Positions 42,224 through 54,695 of a stretch of 64,000 bases of DNA are shown piece by piece. The position numbers were made by a program, and so were the translations under genes. The stretch is taken from the NCBI GenBank assembly GCA_933228895.1, contig OW121858.1, positions 33,689,859 through 33,753,858 of the forward strand. Reading direction: 5' to 3'. This DNA is from Platycnemis pennipes (lineage: Eukaryota; Arthropoda; Insecta; Odonata; Platycnemididae). The notes beneath the pieces are model-generated. The model saw only the letters and a list, made by a program, of their open reading frames with translations. It ran no database searches and was not told the origin of the DNA. Numbering within the stretch: the stretch's first letter is position 1; each line of letters opens with the position of its first letter.

Positions 42224-43786
42224 TGCGCAGTTCACATGGTGCGTTTTTCCTTTCCTGGTGGATTTCGTGTGTGCTACCAAGCGGGCGACAAAGTGGCCAC
42301 TCAGCTGGCTTCGCTGATGGTTGTCGGTTCACACATAGAGAGCTATCCTCCTTGCTCACTCTTCTGCCTCAACACGAAGATGTTTACAGTGATAGTTCCA
42401 TTTACAAACAGCATATAAGCAAGTTTCGTCTCCATATGCTTCGATAAGCACCACAACTTGATCCCTACTCTACAGCTTTGCACTCATTTTTAAACACAAT
42501 ATCGACCATTGGATACTATTAAAAGAAGAACCTTTATTTTGATCATGTGCTGCAAAGCTGGACAATGATTGGCCAGCAACAATAATAATAATAATAATTT
42601 TTATTGGTCACTGTTGATATGTACATACACGCATATATAGGACCCGTCAATTGCACATGAGACATAAAACATTCGAATAATTTTAACCATATAGAAAAGT
42701 AGCACAGACAAAACCCAAAACACAGTGTTAATTACATTCATTAAAATACTCTTCAATAGAATAGAAACATTTATCCAATAAATATTGCTTAAGGTTAACT
42801 TTGAACTTATTAGGTGCCCTCTCATCTTTCAAATATTTAGGCAATTTATTATATATCTTGCTGCTCATGGTGATAGGGCCCATATTAAACATAGTGAGAT
42901 TATGTTGAGTCGTAGCATAGTCACCACTGCTTCTTGTGAAGTAATTGTGAATGTCCTGATTTTTAACAAGAGTCAACTTACATTTATATTCCCTAATTAA
43001 CAACACCGCATAGAACACATAAATACAGGGCAGAGGAAGGATCTGTAATTGTCTAAACAGATTGCGACAGCTAGTTTGCTTCCTTGCTTTGCACATGATT
43101 CTAACAGCCCATTTCTGTAGTTTAAAGACACGGAAAGCCTTAGGAGACAAACCCCAAGCTAATATGCCATATTTAAGTCTGCTGTAGATATATGCATAAT
43201 AAATTGTTACAGCTGTTTGCCAGTTACATAACTGCATCATCCTTCTTATTAAATAACAGCCAGAGGCTATAGAGGATGATATACAATTTATATGAGGCTC
43301 CCAGTCAAGGTTTTCATTGATAATGAGGCCCAGAAACTTAGTCAGTAGCCCGCTTAAGACTACCATCTGCAAATTCTATATATAGGCTATAGTCAATTTT
43401 TTTTCTGGGTAGGATGGAACAAAATATAAGATGATTTGTTTTTATTTATTAGAACCTTATTTGCAGAGCACCAAATCCCCATGTCCTTGATAGCCTTTTG
43501 TGCAGTGGCTGCAATATTTCCATCACTAAATTGTCTCTCCAATAGCCATCAGCAAAACACACAAGGAAAATAGCAACGGACCTAACCTCAAAATCAAGCA
43601 AATATTGAAAGGAGTAAAACAAGTGGAAATTGGGCCCAATCCTTTATTTTAAAAGAATTAAAATTGCTCTGCCATCATGGTAGCCTGCAGCAGTCAGCGT
43701 TTCCAGCAAGCGAGCCTGCACGGCACCAGAATCCGCACTCCACGCAAGGAATCCATCCGGGAAAAACGCACCGTGTGAACCGGGCT
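42224..43786. mobile_element. TAA-flanked TIR element hosting a LINE
   Basis: Left end TGCGCAGTTCACATGGTGCG and right end inverse AGCCCGGTTCACACGGTGCG both continue with TTTTTCC. TAA flanks at 42221-42223 and 43787-43789. A further copy of the right-end type begins at 63949. The middle is the LINE at 42584-43440. Confidence 0.65.
42584..43440 (-). mobile_element. Jockey-like LINE 3' end, long open frame
   Basis: The minus-strand frame 43372-42728 is open for 214 codons: KFLGLIINENLDWEPHINCI, RMMQLCNWQTAVTIYYAYIY, SRLKYGILAWGLSPKAFRVF, KLQKWAVRIMC, and near the end SSKIYNKLPKYLKDERAPNK, LDKCFYSIEEYF. This is the C-terminal third of a Jockey-type ORF2. The tail is TATTATTATTATTATT. Upstream coding sequence breaks down at about 43370. 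One of the better-kept LINE fragments here. Confidence 0.85.
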
Positions 43787-44072
43787 TAAGACTGTGACTC
43801 TGAAAGTGGGGACATGTCCGACAGAGCAGGAATCACAGTCGAAGGCGTGGAAAGGAGGTTGGCGATAAATGGTGGAAGGGTGCTGGTGTGGCAGTTACGG
43901 GTGCAGGAAGCGCGGAGGGAATCCTGATACGTGAAGGCGCGCACTCCGGCCTGGATTCGCAAAGGGAGGTCCAGATACCACAGATCAGGATAAGTGCAAA
44001 GGAAATTATTTAAATGAAATTTAAAGAACTTACGCCCACTCTTGTAAGAGTATCCAAGAATATTTTAATTTG
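43787..44072 (-). other. GC-rich stretch with an unexplained minus-strand frame
   Basis: About 43787-43985 is open on the minus strand without a recognised family (DLPLRIQAGVRAFTYQDSLR, ASCTRNCHTSTLPPFIANLL), ending in a TAA made by the MITE flank. An acceptor-like CACGTATCAG precedes GATTCC. It is more GC-rich than its surroundings and could be a host exon or an old transposon piece. Confidence 0.3.
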
Positions 44073-44075
44073 TTA

Positions 44076-44479
44076 AGCCCGTTTCACACAATACTTGAAG
44101 TAGCACAAGACCTAGTGAGCTAACTGCTACTTGATAATGAGGATGGAATCTAGTATGATTGGAACCGTCCTGGGAGGTTTCACACGATCATTGACCTTGT
44201 GCTTGCTATGAATCGGTTATTCCATATGATTCCATAATAATTAAAAAAAAAATAGAAGTTTGCACAGCGTCTGTAACGTGAACATGATTGGTAAATGGCT
44301 ACTGGGTCCTACTATAAATCTAGTACCACATCAAGAATGAAATCCAGTAGCTCAGCGAGTATACTAGCGAGCATGCTTGCTAGCCAGTATACTGGTTCTA
44401 TTCTCACAATACTGGAAAGCTAGCATCCTAGCAAGTATACTAGACCTTGTACTGGATCAAGTATCATTTGAAATAGGCT
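44076..44479. mobile_element. TTA-flanked MITE (404 bp)
   Basis: Left AGCCCGTTTCACACAATACT followed by TGA, right inverse AGCCTATTTCAAATGATACT followed by TGA. TTA flanks at 44073-44075 and 44480-44482. ACTAG/AGTATACT motifs repeat inside both ends. TTA/TAA target specificity suggests PIF/Harbinger. Confidence 0.75.
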
Positions 44480-44758
44480 TTAATATGAGTGCATTTTACA
44501 CAAATTCTGTAAATTGGGCCCAATCCTTTACTTTAAAGGAATTAAAATTATATATATTGTGAATGAACAACATAAGCAATGTTCTTTCAATCTAACTGAA
44601 ATGCCTAATTGCCTGTAATATATGCATATGTGTCGTTAGATTGTGTGGAAGGTAAGAATAATTAAGCTAGCCGGACGAAGGGTTAATTAAGGTAACTGGA
44701 AAAAGGATTACAAAGTCTTGAATATAAAATACTTTCTACTACTCACAGTATTTGAGTA

Positions 44759-46411
44759 CAACTGAGCACCCTTAATCCTGGAACACCCATAATCCGGCAA
44801 TTTTGCCACGACCACCTACCCGGTACTTTGTGGAAAATGCCGAAATTTTTTTACCGAAACTGCTTAATAACCTGCCGAGATATTACCCCATTCTTAACGT
44901 TAATTTTCCAATTACGAGAATCACAATAATTTAAACATTAATTTCTAGTACTTCGTGTACACTGGAATTATTCTGCAACTTGAACTAAACATACAGCATT
45001 GAAGACTTCGCCGTGACGGACTACACTAGTTCATAGATCGGCAACTTTCAATGGCAGGCGCATTTTTGATTGACCACAGGTCGTAATGATAAAATTATTT
45101 CTTATCTGCTTATGTTTCTCCAAAACCATGTCTAATCTATATAGTTGTGGCCACAGCAAAGGAATGAGCATCAGTACAAAACGTTAACGATTGTAGAAGA
45201 AGTGCAAGTTGTGAAAAAGCTTGACATCGTTACGTCGATGCACCGATCGGTAACGTGTTTTTCCGAAACATACGGCATGGGATCTTCGACAGTATAACGA
45301 TATAACACATTAAGAAGCAGAAAGAAAAAATCCTCAAAATTTTACAGTTTAAGTGACATGAAGAAATAGGAGACAGAGAGAAAAAACTATGAAAGACGAT
45401 TTAAGTGTTTATTTTACCATGCGTGGTTTCGATAGCGTCGAAGTAAAGGGCTTAGTTAGTATTTTTGGCCAAATGCTAATGAAGCAGGCTAAACTATTTC
45501 AGAAACAGATATAATCTAAAAGACGTAATGCGGGAAATTTTTCGTGCATGGAATAGTATTTCACAGTCAGTTGTAAAACACGCGTGGTTTAAATTGTGGC
45601 CTGCTTTGATGCTTGATGTAGACGACATAAGTGGGGATTTCAAAGGCTTTCATGTTTATCATGATAAACATATGGTGATGGAGTTGGTTGACTGTACAAA
45701 CAGTTTCCATTACCCTGAATTAAAGGAAATGGAATTGGTAGATTAAGATGAATGGATAGCTAGCGGCCACGATTCTCTCACCACACAACATATTTTCACC
45801 GATGATGAAATCACTGAAATGGTAATTCACAACAATAAATCTAAGTGGGGATGAAGATGATGAGGCTGAAATTGTTGAAGGAAGACTACAATTAATGATG
45901 ATCTTTAAAGAATCATCCAGCCCGGCTGCCCGCAAGGTACTGACGGGCGGCCGTATAGACGACACCCACACGTTGACATCACGTTCAATCAGCTGATAAC
46001 AAATCAAGCGCAGTAGGAAATATGTTGCACGAAGCCCAGAATAAGATATATCAAATTTTATATACCTTTTTCCAATAATAAAATTACACTTTTAAATGTG
46101 AAGTAATATGATGAACACTATGCGTAGCTGCCGTTATTTTCACTCACTGCCCAACTTCGATACTTTTCAGTAATAACTTTGTGAATTAAGAAACCATTTC
46201 TTTCTTATTATTTCTAGTGACCCTTTTAATAATTGTGTTCAGTAAATTGCAAACGAATACATTTTGTCATAAATAATTGACTCCTTTCTATAAAAACATT
46301 CCGGACGTCAAAAATAGACCAGTTGCCATGCATCATGACCCATAGTCCGGCAAAATCCCTAATCCGGCATCACTTCGGTCCCGACTGTGCCGGATTAAAG
46401 ATGCTCAGCTG
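44759..46411 (+). mobile_element. Tigger (Jerky-type) transposon, 1.65 kb
   Basis: Left CAACTGAGCACCCTTAATCC, right inverse CAGCTGAGCATCTTTAATCC. TA flanks at 44757-44758 and 46412-46413. AATCCGGCA repeats occur near both ends, as in this family. Carries a decayed transposase. Confidence 0.8.
45180..45960 (+). pseudogene. Tigger/Jerky-like transposase, decayed
   Basis: The N-terminal helix-turn-helix is recognisable in pieces: TIVEEVQVVKKLDIVTSM, FSETYGMGSSTV (one stop), then RSRKKKSSKFYS. The far end reads DVDDISGDFKGFHVYHDKHM and, in another frame, DEWIASGHDSLTTQHIFTDD followed by EITEMVI, matching the acidic C-terminal ending of Jerky-type transposases. Most of the DDE core is missing or unreadable. 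Not functional. Confidence 0.65.
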
Positions 46412-46699
46412 TATTTGTATTATTCATGAATCTTTATATAAAATATATTACATTTCGAACTACCTCAGGTTCACTGGAGCAATTTTTGTCCACGTACAGA
46501 TTTGCATGAACCTTTATACATATAATACATGTCCTTTATTAGAGATAGCTATTGGTGTAAAAGTGTAAAAAATCAAATTTTCTGATCTGATTTTTTGTAA
46601 TTCGATCCTTTTCTGACACATGACCACATGACATGTGAGATGCATTTTGTTATAATTCAACAACAGAAGTAAAGATTCTTCTTAATTGGCCTCAACGTT

Positions 46700-47040
46700 A
46701 TTTGTTTCATTTTTATTTATTTATTTAACATGCAATCCAAAAACAGCCAACGAGACCTTCACATTGGATTTTTTTAAAAAAGGATAAGTAACACAATTAT
46801 AAGACATAGGACAAAAATAAATAAATAAAACAGGAAGAATCAAATTAGGAAGGAAGTCTGTTGATAGCGGTTGTGAATGATGAAATGGATGATGTTATGT
46901 CAATGGAAGGGGTATTGAGGGAGTTGTAGGTAAGAGGCAACCGATAGGTTAATTAGAGATCTCTAAGTCACAGATAAACGGTGGTGAGTAAGATGAAATA
47001 GAGATGAATTTTGGGTTTTACGTGAAGGGACACGGAGAGA
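46700..47040 (-). mobile_element. probable LINE 3' end with AAATA-type tail
   Basis: TTTATTTATTTATTTAAC at 46708-46727 would be the A-rich tail of a minus-strand LINE. Upstream sequence loosely resembles the LINE at 47893-48400. No clear coding motif. Confidence 0.35.
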
Positions 47041-47045
47041 GAATA

Positions 47046-47870
47046 GGGTAGTTTCCTTCATCAAAGAAAACAGACTTCATTGATTGCGATTTGTGCCCTG
47101 CCATAAATGTATTTAATTTATGCAAAAAGTTTGTATTGTGAAATCCCAGTTTACTAGAGAATTAAATGTTAATTTTAAGGCCATTTGAAAAGGCACTGAA
47201 ATGGCAGGGTGCGCTGCCTTCATGCTGACATAACAGGTACATAGTTTACATTCCGAGGCATAGGAAAATTTGTCTCCTGAACTAACCATTGTATTTCAGG
47301 ACCCCTCAGTTCTAGTGAATATTTATTAGTATTAGTCTGTGAAAACTATCAAAGTTGGAAAAGTATTCTCAGTTAAACATGGTATTATTAGTCATTTTAT
47401 AGGCTCAGGACGTCCTGCTCGTTGTGTCTTCTGCTACGACGAAGCATGGCGTGAAGGTCGTGCGGCGAGGGGCGAACTACACGGTATGCTTTTGAAAGGA
47501 ATACTAACTGATTTTAAATGAATCCACTGCATAAGTAAAGGTAAATAAATAAATAAAAGTTTATTATAATAAATTAACGGAATAAATATGCCTCCAATAC
47601 TAGTTCATAAGCTTTACGGAGTGCAGCGTCTACTTGGAAGCGTCCGCAGCACCACCTGGTGGCAGGTAGAGGAAATAGTTTGACGTCACATGTAGGATTA
47701 ACCGGTGTGCAAAAGTTTGCCGTTGCATTTTCACGCCATTGATCATTTTCACTTTTTAATTAATGAGGAAAAATACTTAACGTCGTTTAAAAATCGAACG
47801 GCTTAGAAAACATACTCCAGAGATGATAAACTTTCGATCAAGACAATAAAAAAATAATAGGAAACTACCC
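47046..47870. mobile_element. TA-flanked transposon, copy B (825 bp)
   Basis: Inverted relative to copy A at 23723-24543 and similar along its whole length. Ends GGGTAGTTTCC and GGAAACTACCC, TA at 47044-47045 and 47871-47872. Right next to it on both sides lie minus-strand LINE tails, so it may have inserted into a LINE. Confidence 0.8.
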
Positions 47871-47892
47871 TATTTATTATTTCATTCATCAC

Positions 47893-48400
47893 TAAAAGCG
47901 GCACAAAGGCTATTACATCAGCTGACATAATCAACAAATAAATAAAAGATAATCACAAAGATGGTAATGAGGTAATCACAAGAAAGAAACTTAGGGATAG
48001 TAGAGGGGTGAATTATACAAGTGGCGTTTCAGGGATGACTTGAAAATGGTGGCAGGGGAGAAGAGGTCCAAGGAAGGGTATTTTGAGGGCCAAGGAGTTA
48101 AACAAGGAGGGGATTCGGTGGAAAAATGAGCGGTGGGAAATGGAATGATGGAAACGAGGAATATGAAGCAGACCATCACTACGTAAGGGACGAGGAGGAA
48201 CATGAAGGTGAAGGAGAGGGAGAATTTCATTGGTCAGCAGAGATCAGCTGCATATTCTGTGTAAGAACATCAGATATCAGATAGGACACGGCGGTGAGTT
48301 ATGTATGAAATGCCAAGGGAGGAAAGGATGAAATCACGGGTAGAGGATGAAAAAAGGCATAGTATTTTGATTTTAGCTTTGCCTGGGAATGATCATACGG
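47893..48400 (-). mobile_element. LINE 3' end
   Basis: The minus strand reads LFSPATIFKSSLKRHLYNSP followed by LYYP and a stop, a C-terminal block seen in I/Jockey-type ORF2 proteins. Upstream frame is broken. Confidence 0.5.
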
Positions 48401-48721
48401 GATATGAGAAATGACGTTCCAATTACAACTGATTAGAACAGTTAATCACCTAAGTATTTCACATATCTACTTACCTTCTACAAGATGCAAAAGTAATTGC
48501 TTCTGTTCTTTATTTAGCTTGGCCATGCTTCTAGAACCAACCGTCACACCAAAACCAAATGCCACAATGTACTCACTTCAATATTCAGTGCTTGCACTTC
48601 AAAATTGGCGGAATCGCTCAGCCAAAGTTGGCTCTGATTGGCTGAGAGTTCCTGCATAGCAACATAAGCTGACATTGCCACATGTTGCTATACGTGACCC
48701 ACTTCCACTCATAGGGTCTAA

Positions 48722-51700
48722 AGGCCGTTGTACACAATACAATTTCTTGTACAAGATCTTGTACCATAAGTTGAACGGTGAGATTGGACCAAGAAATTGT
48801 ACAAGAAGTTGGTTCACGGTCGTACACAATCAAAGATTTTCATGCAATTTGTGCATCAATAACACGCGCATATATCGTTTTCTGTCCAAGAGCTGAATTG
48901 CAATATCCGATCACGATAGTATTTTGAAAATACTGCCATAGTTACTGGGTTACAATGATTTGCTACCATTAATCCTAGCATTAATAAAATGAAATTTTAT
49001 GATTGGTTACTTGCACTCTTTCATCGGCTCATGAAACCCATCATTTATCCTCCAAACATCATGTTTTTGCTTGTTGCACATATTTATTTTTGGTTCAATA
49101 ACGTCATCTTAATTTCATTGAGGTTTAATGTTTCCCAGTGTGTCCAACTCATCTTTTGAGAAATAGAACACTTCCGACGCGACCGACGAATATCACAATA
49201 TGGAAGCAACAAAGAATATCATAATATGGAAGCAACAAAAATGGACGTTTCGCCATGCTTATAGGAATAAAAGTGATCGCAAACAGAACACCAACCTTAC
49301 GAATACTAAACAAACGCATCACTACCATCTAGGGCTGTGCGAGCAGGGGTTTTTTTAATTCGAGCGAGATCGAGCGAGAATTTGAAAAAATCTTGAATCT
49401 CGAACGAGATCGAGCGAGATTTAAGCACACTGAAATTGCAGTAGAAACTTTTATCTATGCATATACTAATTTCGTACATACACAAATATAAGTTTAAGCT
49501 TAAGCATTACAGTAGTCTTCATTTTACATAACACCTTGGGACCCAAAAATGGGGTGTTATATAAAATCAAGATATGAGCGGATTTTGAAAAATATGCTAA
49601 CATTTCACAACGTTTGAGAACACAATGACATTGGAAGTATTTTAACTACTAAGGGATCATTATTGCATACATATTACACTGTAAAAATAATAACTATTTT
49701 AATTATGGTGGATAGACAATTATATTTTAAATCAAAACGTACAATAGAATTTCAGAACATAATCATCTAGCTTTTTGGCTGCTCAGGCAAAAGTACAGAT
49801 TTAGCGTTTAAATATGTGGCAATCCAGTGTTAATCAATGGTGTAAATAATTAGAAAATCATGCAAGTGAAAGAGTATGAATTGAACAGAGATAAAATTTG
49901 AAAATAAGGCAGTTTAAAAAAGTTATCCAAGATAATTAAATGAAAAAGTACACCACTCAAAGAAAGTTTACTAGCATTGCATAGCAAACAAATAAACTGC
50001 CTGGGCAAAATGATAATGAAGAAAAACCCCTCTGAAAGTAAAATTTCATTTCCAGAATTACCTTTAAAAAAATATTTTGTGATGTCTTTTTTGCACGTTT
50101 TACCATTCCATTGTGAGTGGATTACTTTTTAAATAATTCTTAAATTATCTATAAAATCATCATCAACTTCGTGAAGTAATGGGAAATGATGCAAGGTATT
50201 TAATGGCTGGAGGATGTCTTCTTTTTTGGGATGATGCCCTCATCACTTTCATCTTCTTCATCGTCACGCAGCACTTCATTTAAACTTGTGGAAATCAAGT
50301 GTAAATCAAATGTGTTTATGAAAAATCATAAGAGCCCGTTGAAATCTATCCGCGAAATAGCTACGCGTCGCACCAATGCATAGAAATGTCGGAACATTGT
50401 AGCACTTTTTCGCACTTGTTAGAAAGCTGTCAGTTCATCCGTTTCGATGAGGAAAATTCATTATTCTCATATTAAATTTCGTCTGTTAGATGGGATAACT
50501 AATAAATCTAAGCAACATTTTGAACGGTAAAATTTCGTATTCCGCCCTTTCGCAGCGAACTTAACCGCGCCCACGCGTAGATTTTTCAATTGAAGCATAA
50601 GAATGTCATTAATAAATGGCGTAGATCTTTCCACGCAAGTGAACTAACGGCATGTCAACATCGCTTGCATGTCGCTGCTAAGCGAGATGCAAGCAAGCAT
50701 AAAAAGTGTTGGCTGCAGAAGCCCCAAAATGTGACCCAACTCCTCCCCCACTGGTGGTGGCCACCTGGGTCGAAGCGAAGCTGGGCGGGGGTAAACACTG
50801 ATAAGGCGGAGAGATCTTCTCGGGTTACTCTCTCCTCTTTCTCGCTGAATGAGTCACGCCCAGATGAATTTCGTCGTGAAGAGACGAAGAACTCTTCTTG
50901 GGTGAAGGGGGTCTTCTGGGGAAAACCAGTTTAGTTGTGTCAACCGTCAACGTAGACCCGACTGAGGGATCGACCCTAAAAATGACAACTTTATCGTTTC
51001 CCCGCCCCGCTCTTCGCTGGACCCTTCCGTGGCATGCGGACAGGGGTAATCTCCAATCTTTCGTCTCAGCATGGTAGATGCTTTCACTGTGTGTCCGTGG
51101 TCAAGCATTTGTTTACATACTCGGTGGATATATAACGATAACAATAAGTATCACAATATTTGTAGCATGCTGGGAAAGTATGAACTCAGAGTTACATTTA
51201 TAAAATTTTTTTCTGTGCATTTCCGCATTTTGAACGGGACTCTATTATTTAAAAAATGGTCGAGTGTTCCTTTAGCAAAAAGGTTGTTAATAACAACGGT
51301 AAAGTTCCGTTTAAAATTAATAAATGCAGAACAGAACATTTGGTATGAACTGCTGGGCCTGTATTTTCATATTAGGCGGCAAATATTTTTAGTAAATGAG
51401 TAAAAGAATAGTTGGCTGAGTGGGGATGGTACTGAGAAGAGGGTCGTTATCACCCCTGCCGAGTGATCAAGGAAAGGGTCCGGCTTCCCTGACTTGTGAT
51501 ACAAGATAAACGAGGAGTATGTCTGTGAGATTCCTTGCCAAGAGTGAGTTCTGTACGGAGAAATACAAGGATATGCTCACGGTACTAATGACAAGGGAAG
51601 CATTTTTCATTGCAAGGCTCCGGCGCGAAAGGGTACTTAAAAACAGAGCAGGTAGCATCTACGATAACATCAATTATAATTGTCATTTATTAAAAATTGT

Positions 51701-52990
51701 AATTTCTTTGTCTTAAATTACAGTGAGTTCGCTATAATTTTCATATTTCTTGGTTCTTCAATTCAATTTATTTTAATTTTTGGCTAACCCAAACCGTGTA
51801 TCGAATTCCGCTTAAAGCTCTAGATTGGAAAAGTACAGACAACGCAACTTAAACAGACCTATATACGTAGACATGGGGAAGGTAGTGAGTGAACATGTTT
51901 ATACCGGAAAAATTAGTTGCCAAGCATTTAAGCGAGTTTTAGCCATTTGATACCGTCAGTTGTGATGTTTTATATAATTCTACAATGTCACATATCTTCC
52001 CAATTGCCACGGTTGTTGGCATCGGTCAAGGACAAACATTTACTTTATTCCGCTCAACAACGTGCGCAAGTGTCAAGACATGCGTGCTTACAGGCGACCC
52101 AAAGGCGAGCTTCATCTCGTCTCTCGGAACAGCTGACAGGGTTGCTATCTCAAGGTCATAAAGCAGCTTTGCGTGAGCATTCCGGGATTCAGGCGCATTT
52201 ATCATTGCGTAAACAAGTAAACACCTTGAACCCATAACTTTTCGTGCTGAAAGATGGGAAAATAAAATAATAATATATATTCCATTAAAATGCAATGTAT
52301 TGATTCGTTACGGTTGAAATACACAGTACACGGGATTAAATTGAAGATTTCCTTTAAAGATGGGCAAGAATAACCGGATTTTTCTGTAACTTTTTTTTTC
52401 CTTATTGGGTTTATGCTAGTTCTAGAAGTAGCCTACGTTCATACGTGCCTATTTTATGCGTCATTTGCTAGTAGGTACTAGGCCTCCGATTACGAAATAG
52501 AGCAGGGGCTCGGTTAGGCCCTACGCCGAGGCCTAGGGTCTCCTAACTTCTCGAGTCTAGGCCTAGAACTAAGAGATATCTCTACATTTTATGTCATGAC
52601 ATCATGAAATTATTCATGTAAAAGGAAGGGAATAAATAAAAATTTACTACGTCGCATTATAACGCAAGACCCCGTAAAATTACGTCCACCACGACGGAAA
52701 TCTCGAGACAAGCTCGAGACTCGTTTTTCGAGCGTATTGAGCTCGAAATCGAGCGAGATTCGAGCAGTACTTTTATCTCGCTCGAATCTCGAAAAGTCGA
52801 GACTCGCACAGCCCTACTACCATCACATGTCATGCGCAGAAGCTATGGAGTGGATCTTGGACGGTTTCATCCAATAATATAGAGCATGATCTAATTTCTT
52901 GTACAAGAAATTGTATGAACACCTCATACACGATAGAATTTGCACATTGTACAAGTTCTTGTACAGAAATTGTACCGTGTACAACGGCCT
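48722..52990. mobile_element. TAA-flanked TIR element, split by a hAT
   Basis: Ends AGGCCGTTGTACAC and GTGTACAACGGCCT, TAA at 48719-48721 and 52991-52993. Inner ends are rich in TTGTACAAG palindromes (AATTTCTTGTACAAGA on both sides). Its own sequence is only about 780 bases; the rest is the hAT 49330-52816. Confidence 0.85.
49330..52816. mobile_element. hAT element (3.5 kb) with TCGAGCGAGA-rich ends
   Basis: Ends TAGGGCTGTGCGAG and CTCGCACAGCCCTA, with perfect CTACCATC duplications at 49322-49329 and 52817-52824. GATCGAGCGAGA, CTCGAACGAGAT and related palindromes crowd 49360-49425 and 52700-52806. At this length it could once have coded for transposase, but no recognisable frame remains. A GC-richer part lies at 50540-51060. 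Confidence 0.9.
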
Positions 52991-53221
52991 TAAGATACAT
53001 ACGGCTTTCAATGCTTCGAGCATATCAAATCCGTACCTGCCATACACATGGCATTCGGTTTCCGCCATGCAAGTTTCAGGTGGTACGGCAGGTAGTCACA
53101 CAGTTTTAAGCATAGGCCCCCTGGACTATATTATAACAATCTCCCTCAATACCACCACATTGTTAAGAAAAACTATAAAAGTATCTTTAAGTAAGTATTG
53201 GTTAAGTATTTTATAACTTAC

Positions 53222-53389
53222 GACTGCCATATCACGTTTTTCACAGTTGTCGTCATTGCATTCGCGATTATCCATTGAGTTTCGTATGCCGGCTCCCTCA
53301 TCCAAATGAGCACCATGTTCTTCAGTTCCCTCAAATTGCTCAGGGTTGCTCTCAACGACACCATCAAATGAAACAGGACCAGCCATTTT
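53222..53389 (-). CDS. exon of the minus-strand zinc-finger gene
   Basis: On the minus strand, TTTTATTTTCAACCAG precedes AAA ATG GCT, and the exon ends GCA GTC|GTAAGT, a strong donor. It is 168 bases, 56 codons, open, phase 0 on both sides. The peptide (KMAGPVSFDGVVESNPEQFE, GTEEHGAHLDEGAGIRNSMD, ending EKRDMAV) is acidic and hydrophilic with no recognised domain. It could be a linker between an N-terminal domain and the fingers. The ATG at the second codon might serve as an alternative start. A transposon ends 230 bases downstream. Confidence 0.65.
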
Positions 53390-54082
53390 CTGGTTGAAAA
53401 TAAAACAAAAACTCATAAGGGAGAAAAACATTCGGATACAAAAACCTTCAACCCCACAAATTAAATACTGGGACAAGAGCCTTCAAAAGTGAAAAATTTC
53501 ATGACATAACATACTATCCAGCCTTTGGGACATCTTCTAGGCAAATTTGCTTCACAACAACAACATTTTATAATAAAACCCACACAGCACATAGTGGAAA
53601 TGGACCCCTGTAATTCTGATGGAAATACATAGATTTTTTAAATTAGAACTCCTGCATTAGCATTTTCAGTTTCATATCGAACTAAATTCATCATCTTCAC
53701 AGCTCAATATAAGCGCATTTGTATTTTAAACTGTCATTTTTAATATCATTTCGCTCAATTTTTTGACATTGCTATTTTCGTACAAATACTCGCCAAAATG
53801 CTTTAAAATCCAACTTGGCTAGGTCAAGTAATGGCACTCAATTGAGCGATATAGCCCAGTTTTAGCTCAATATATGATTTTTTTAAACAAGTTCAAATCA
53901 AGGCTAAAGTTAATAACTAACGCACACACACCATGTAGTATTAGATTTTAGACAATGATAAGGAAGACAAAATACTTTGTGTTGAGGAGAAAATGAGAAA
54001 AATAATTAAATATGGCTCCAGGGCATAATGTGTGGAAAGTGGTCCCATGAAGACCCAAAATGGTGTGAGTACAGGCTCCGAA
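53390..54082. other. no recognised feature
   Basis: AT-rich intron-like sequence. No TIR pair or coding motif was seen. Confidence 0.5.
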
Positions 54083-54348
54083 GAAATATAGAGATGACTA
54101 TTGCCGTAATTAATTTAGCTGAAGTTTTGAGTGTCATTATCCCACCAGGGGGGAACTCCCTTTACATAATAATAATAATAATTATTAGACAATAAAACTA
54201 AATTCCATTTGCAATAATCTTCATCAAGAAATACATACGTAAAATAATGTAAACTACAAATTGGTAGACATACAAGACTTTCCTCATCATTTGACAAAGA
54301 TGAATTTGAAATTCATGCATTGTCAGTCCCGCAACACTTGGTAATGAG
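54083..54348. repeat. segment duplicated in reverse at 62486-62765
   Basis: Shares GAAATATAGAGATGACTATT, GCCGTAATTAATTTAGCTGA, TTCATCAAGA and GTCCCGCAACACTTGGTAAT with the reverse complement of the later copy. Includes an AAT microsatellite. Family unknown. Confidence 0.75.
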
Positions 54349-54623
54349 TAGAAATGGGTAAAATACCATAATTTTCAATTGAGGTAAATTACCATACTAA
54401 ATTATGGTAATTTTCGAAAATTACTGTAATTTTCCGGTAATTTTAAGTTTTGAGCTGCAAATCCTTATCAGAGAATTCAAAATGAAAGCAAATAGCATTG
54501 AGATATAAATGCCGACGCTTTCATCAAAACATATCGCGACGTTCATCTATTATAACTCATTAAAAAAATTATAACAAAGTTGGCAAAAACACGCAATTTG
54601 CTTCTCTTTTGTCACACCAAAAA

Positions 54624-54695
<72 letters not shown>

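Noticed and set aside
50590..50934. 114-codon plus-strand frame in the 3.5-kb hAT
   Set aside because: No transposase motif and no family resemblance; position and composition are compatible with chance in a GC-richer patch.
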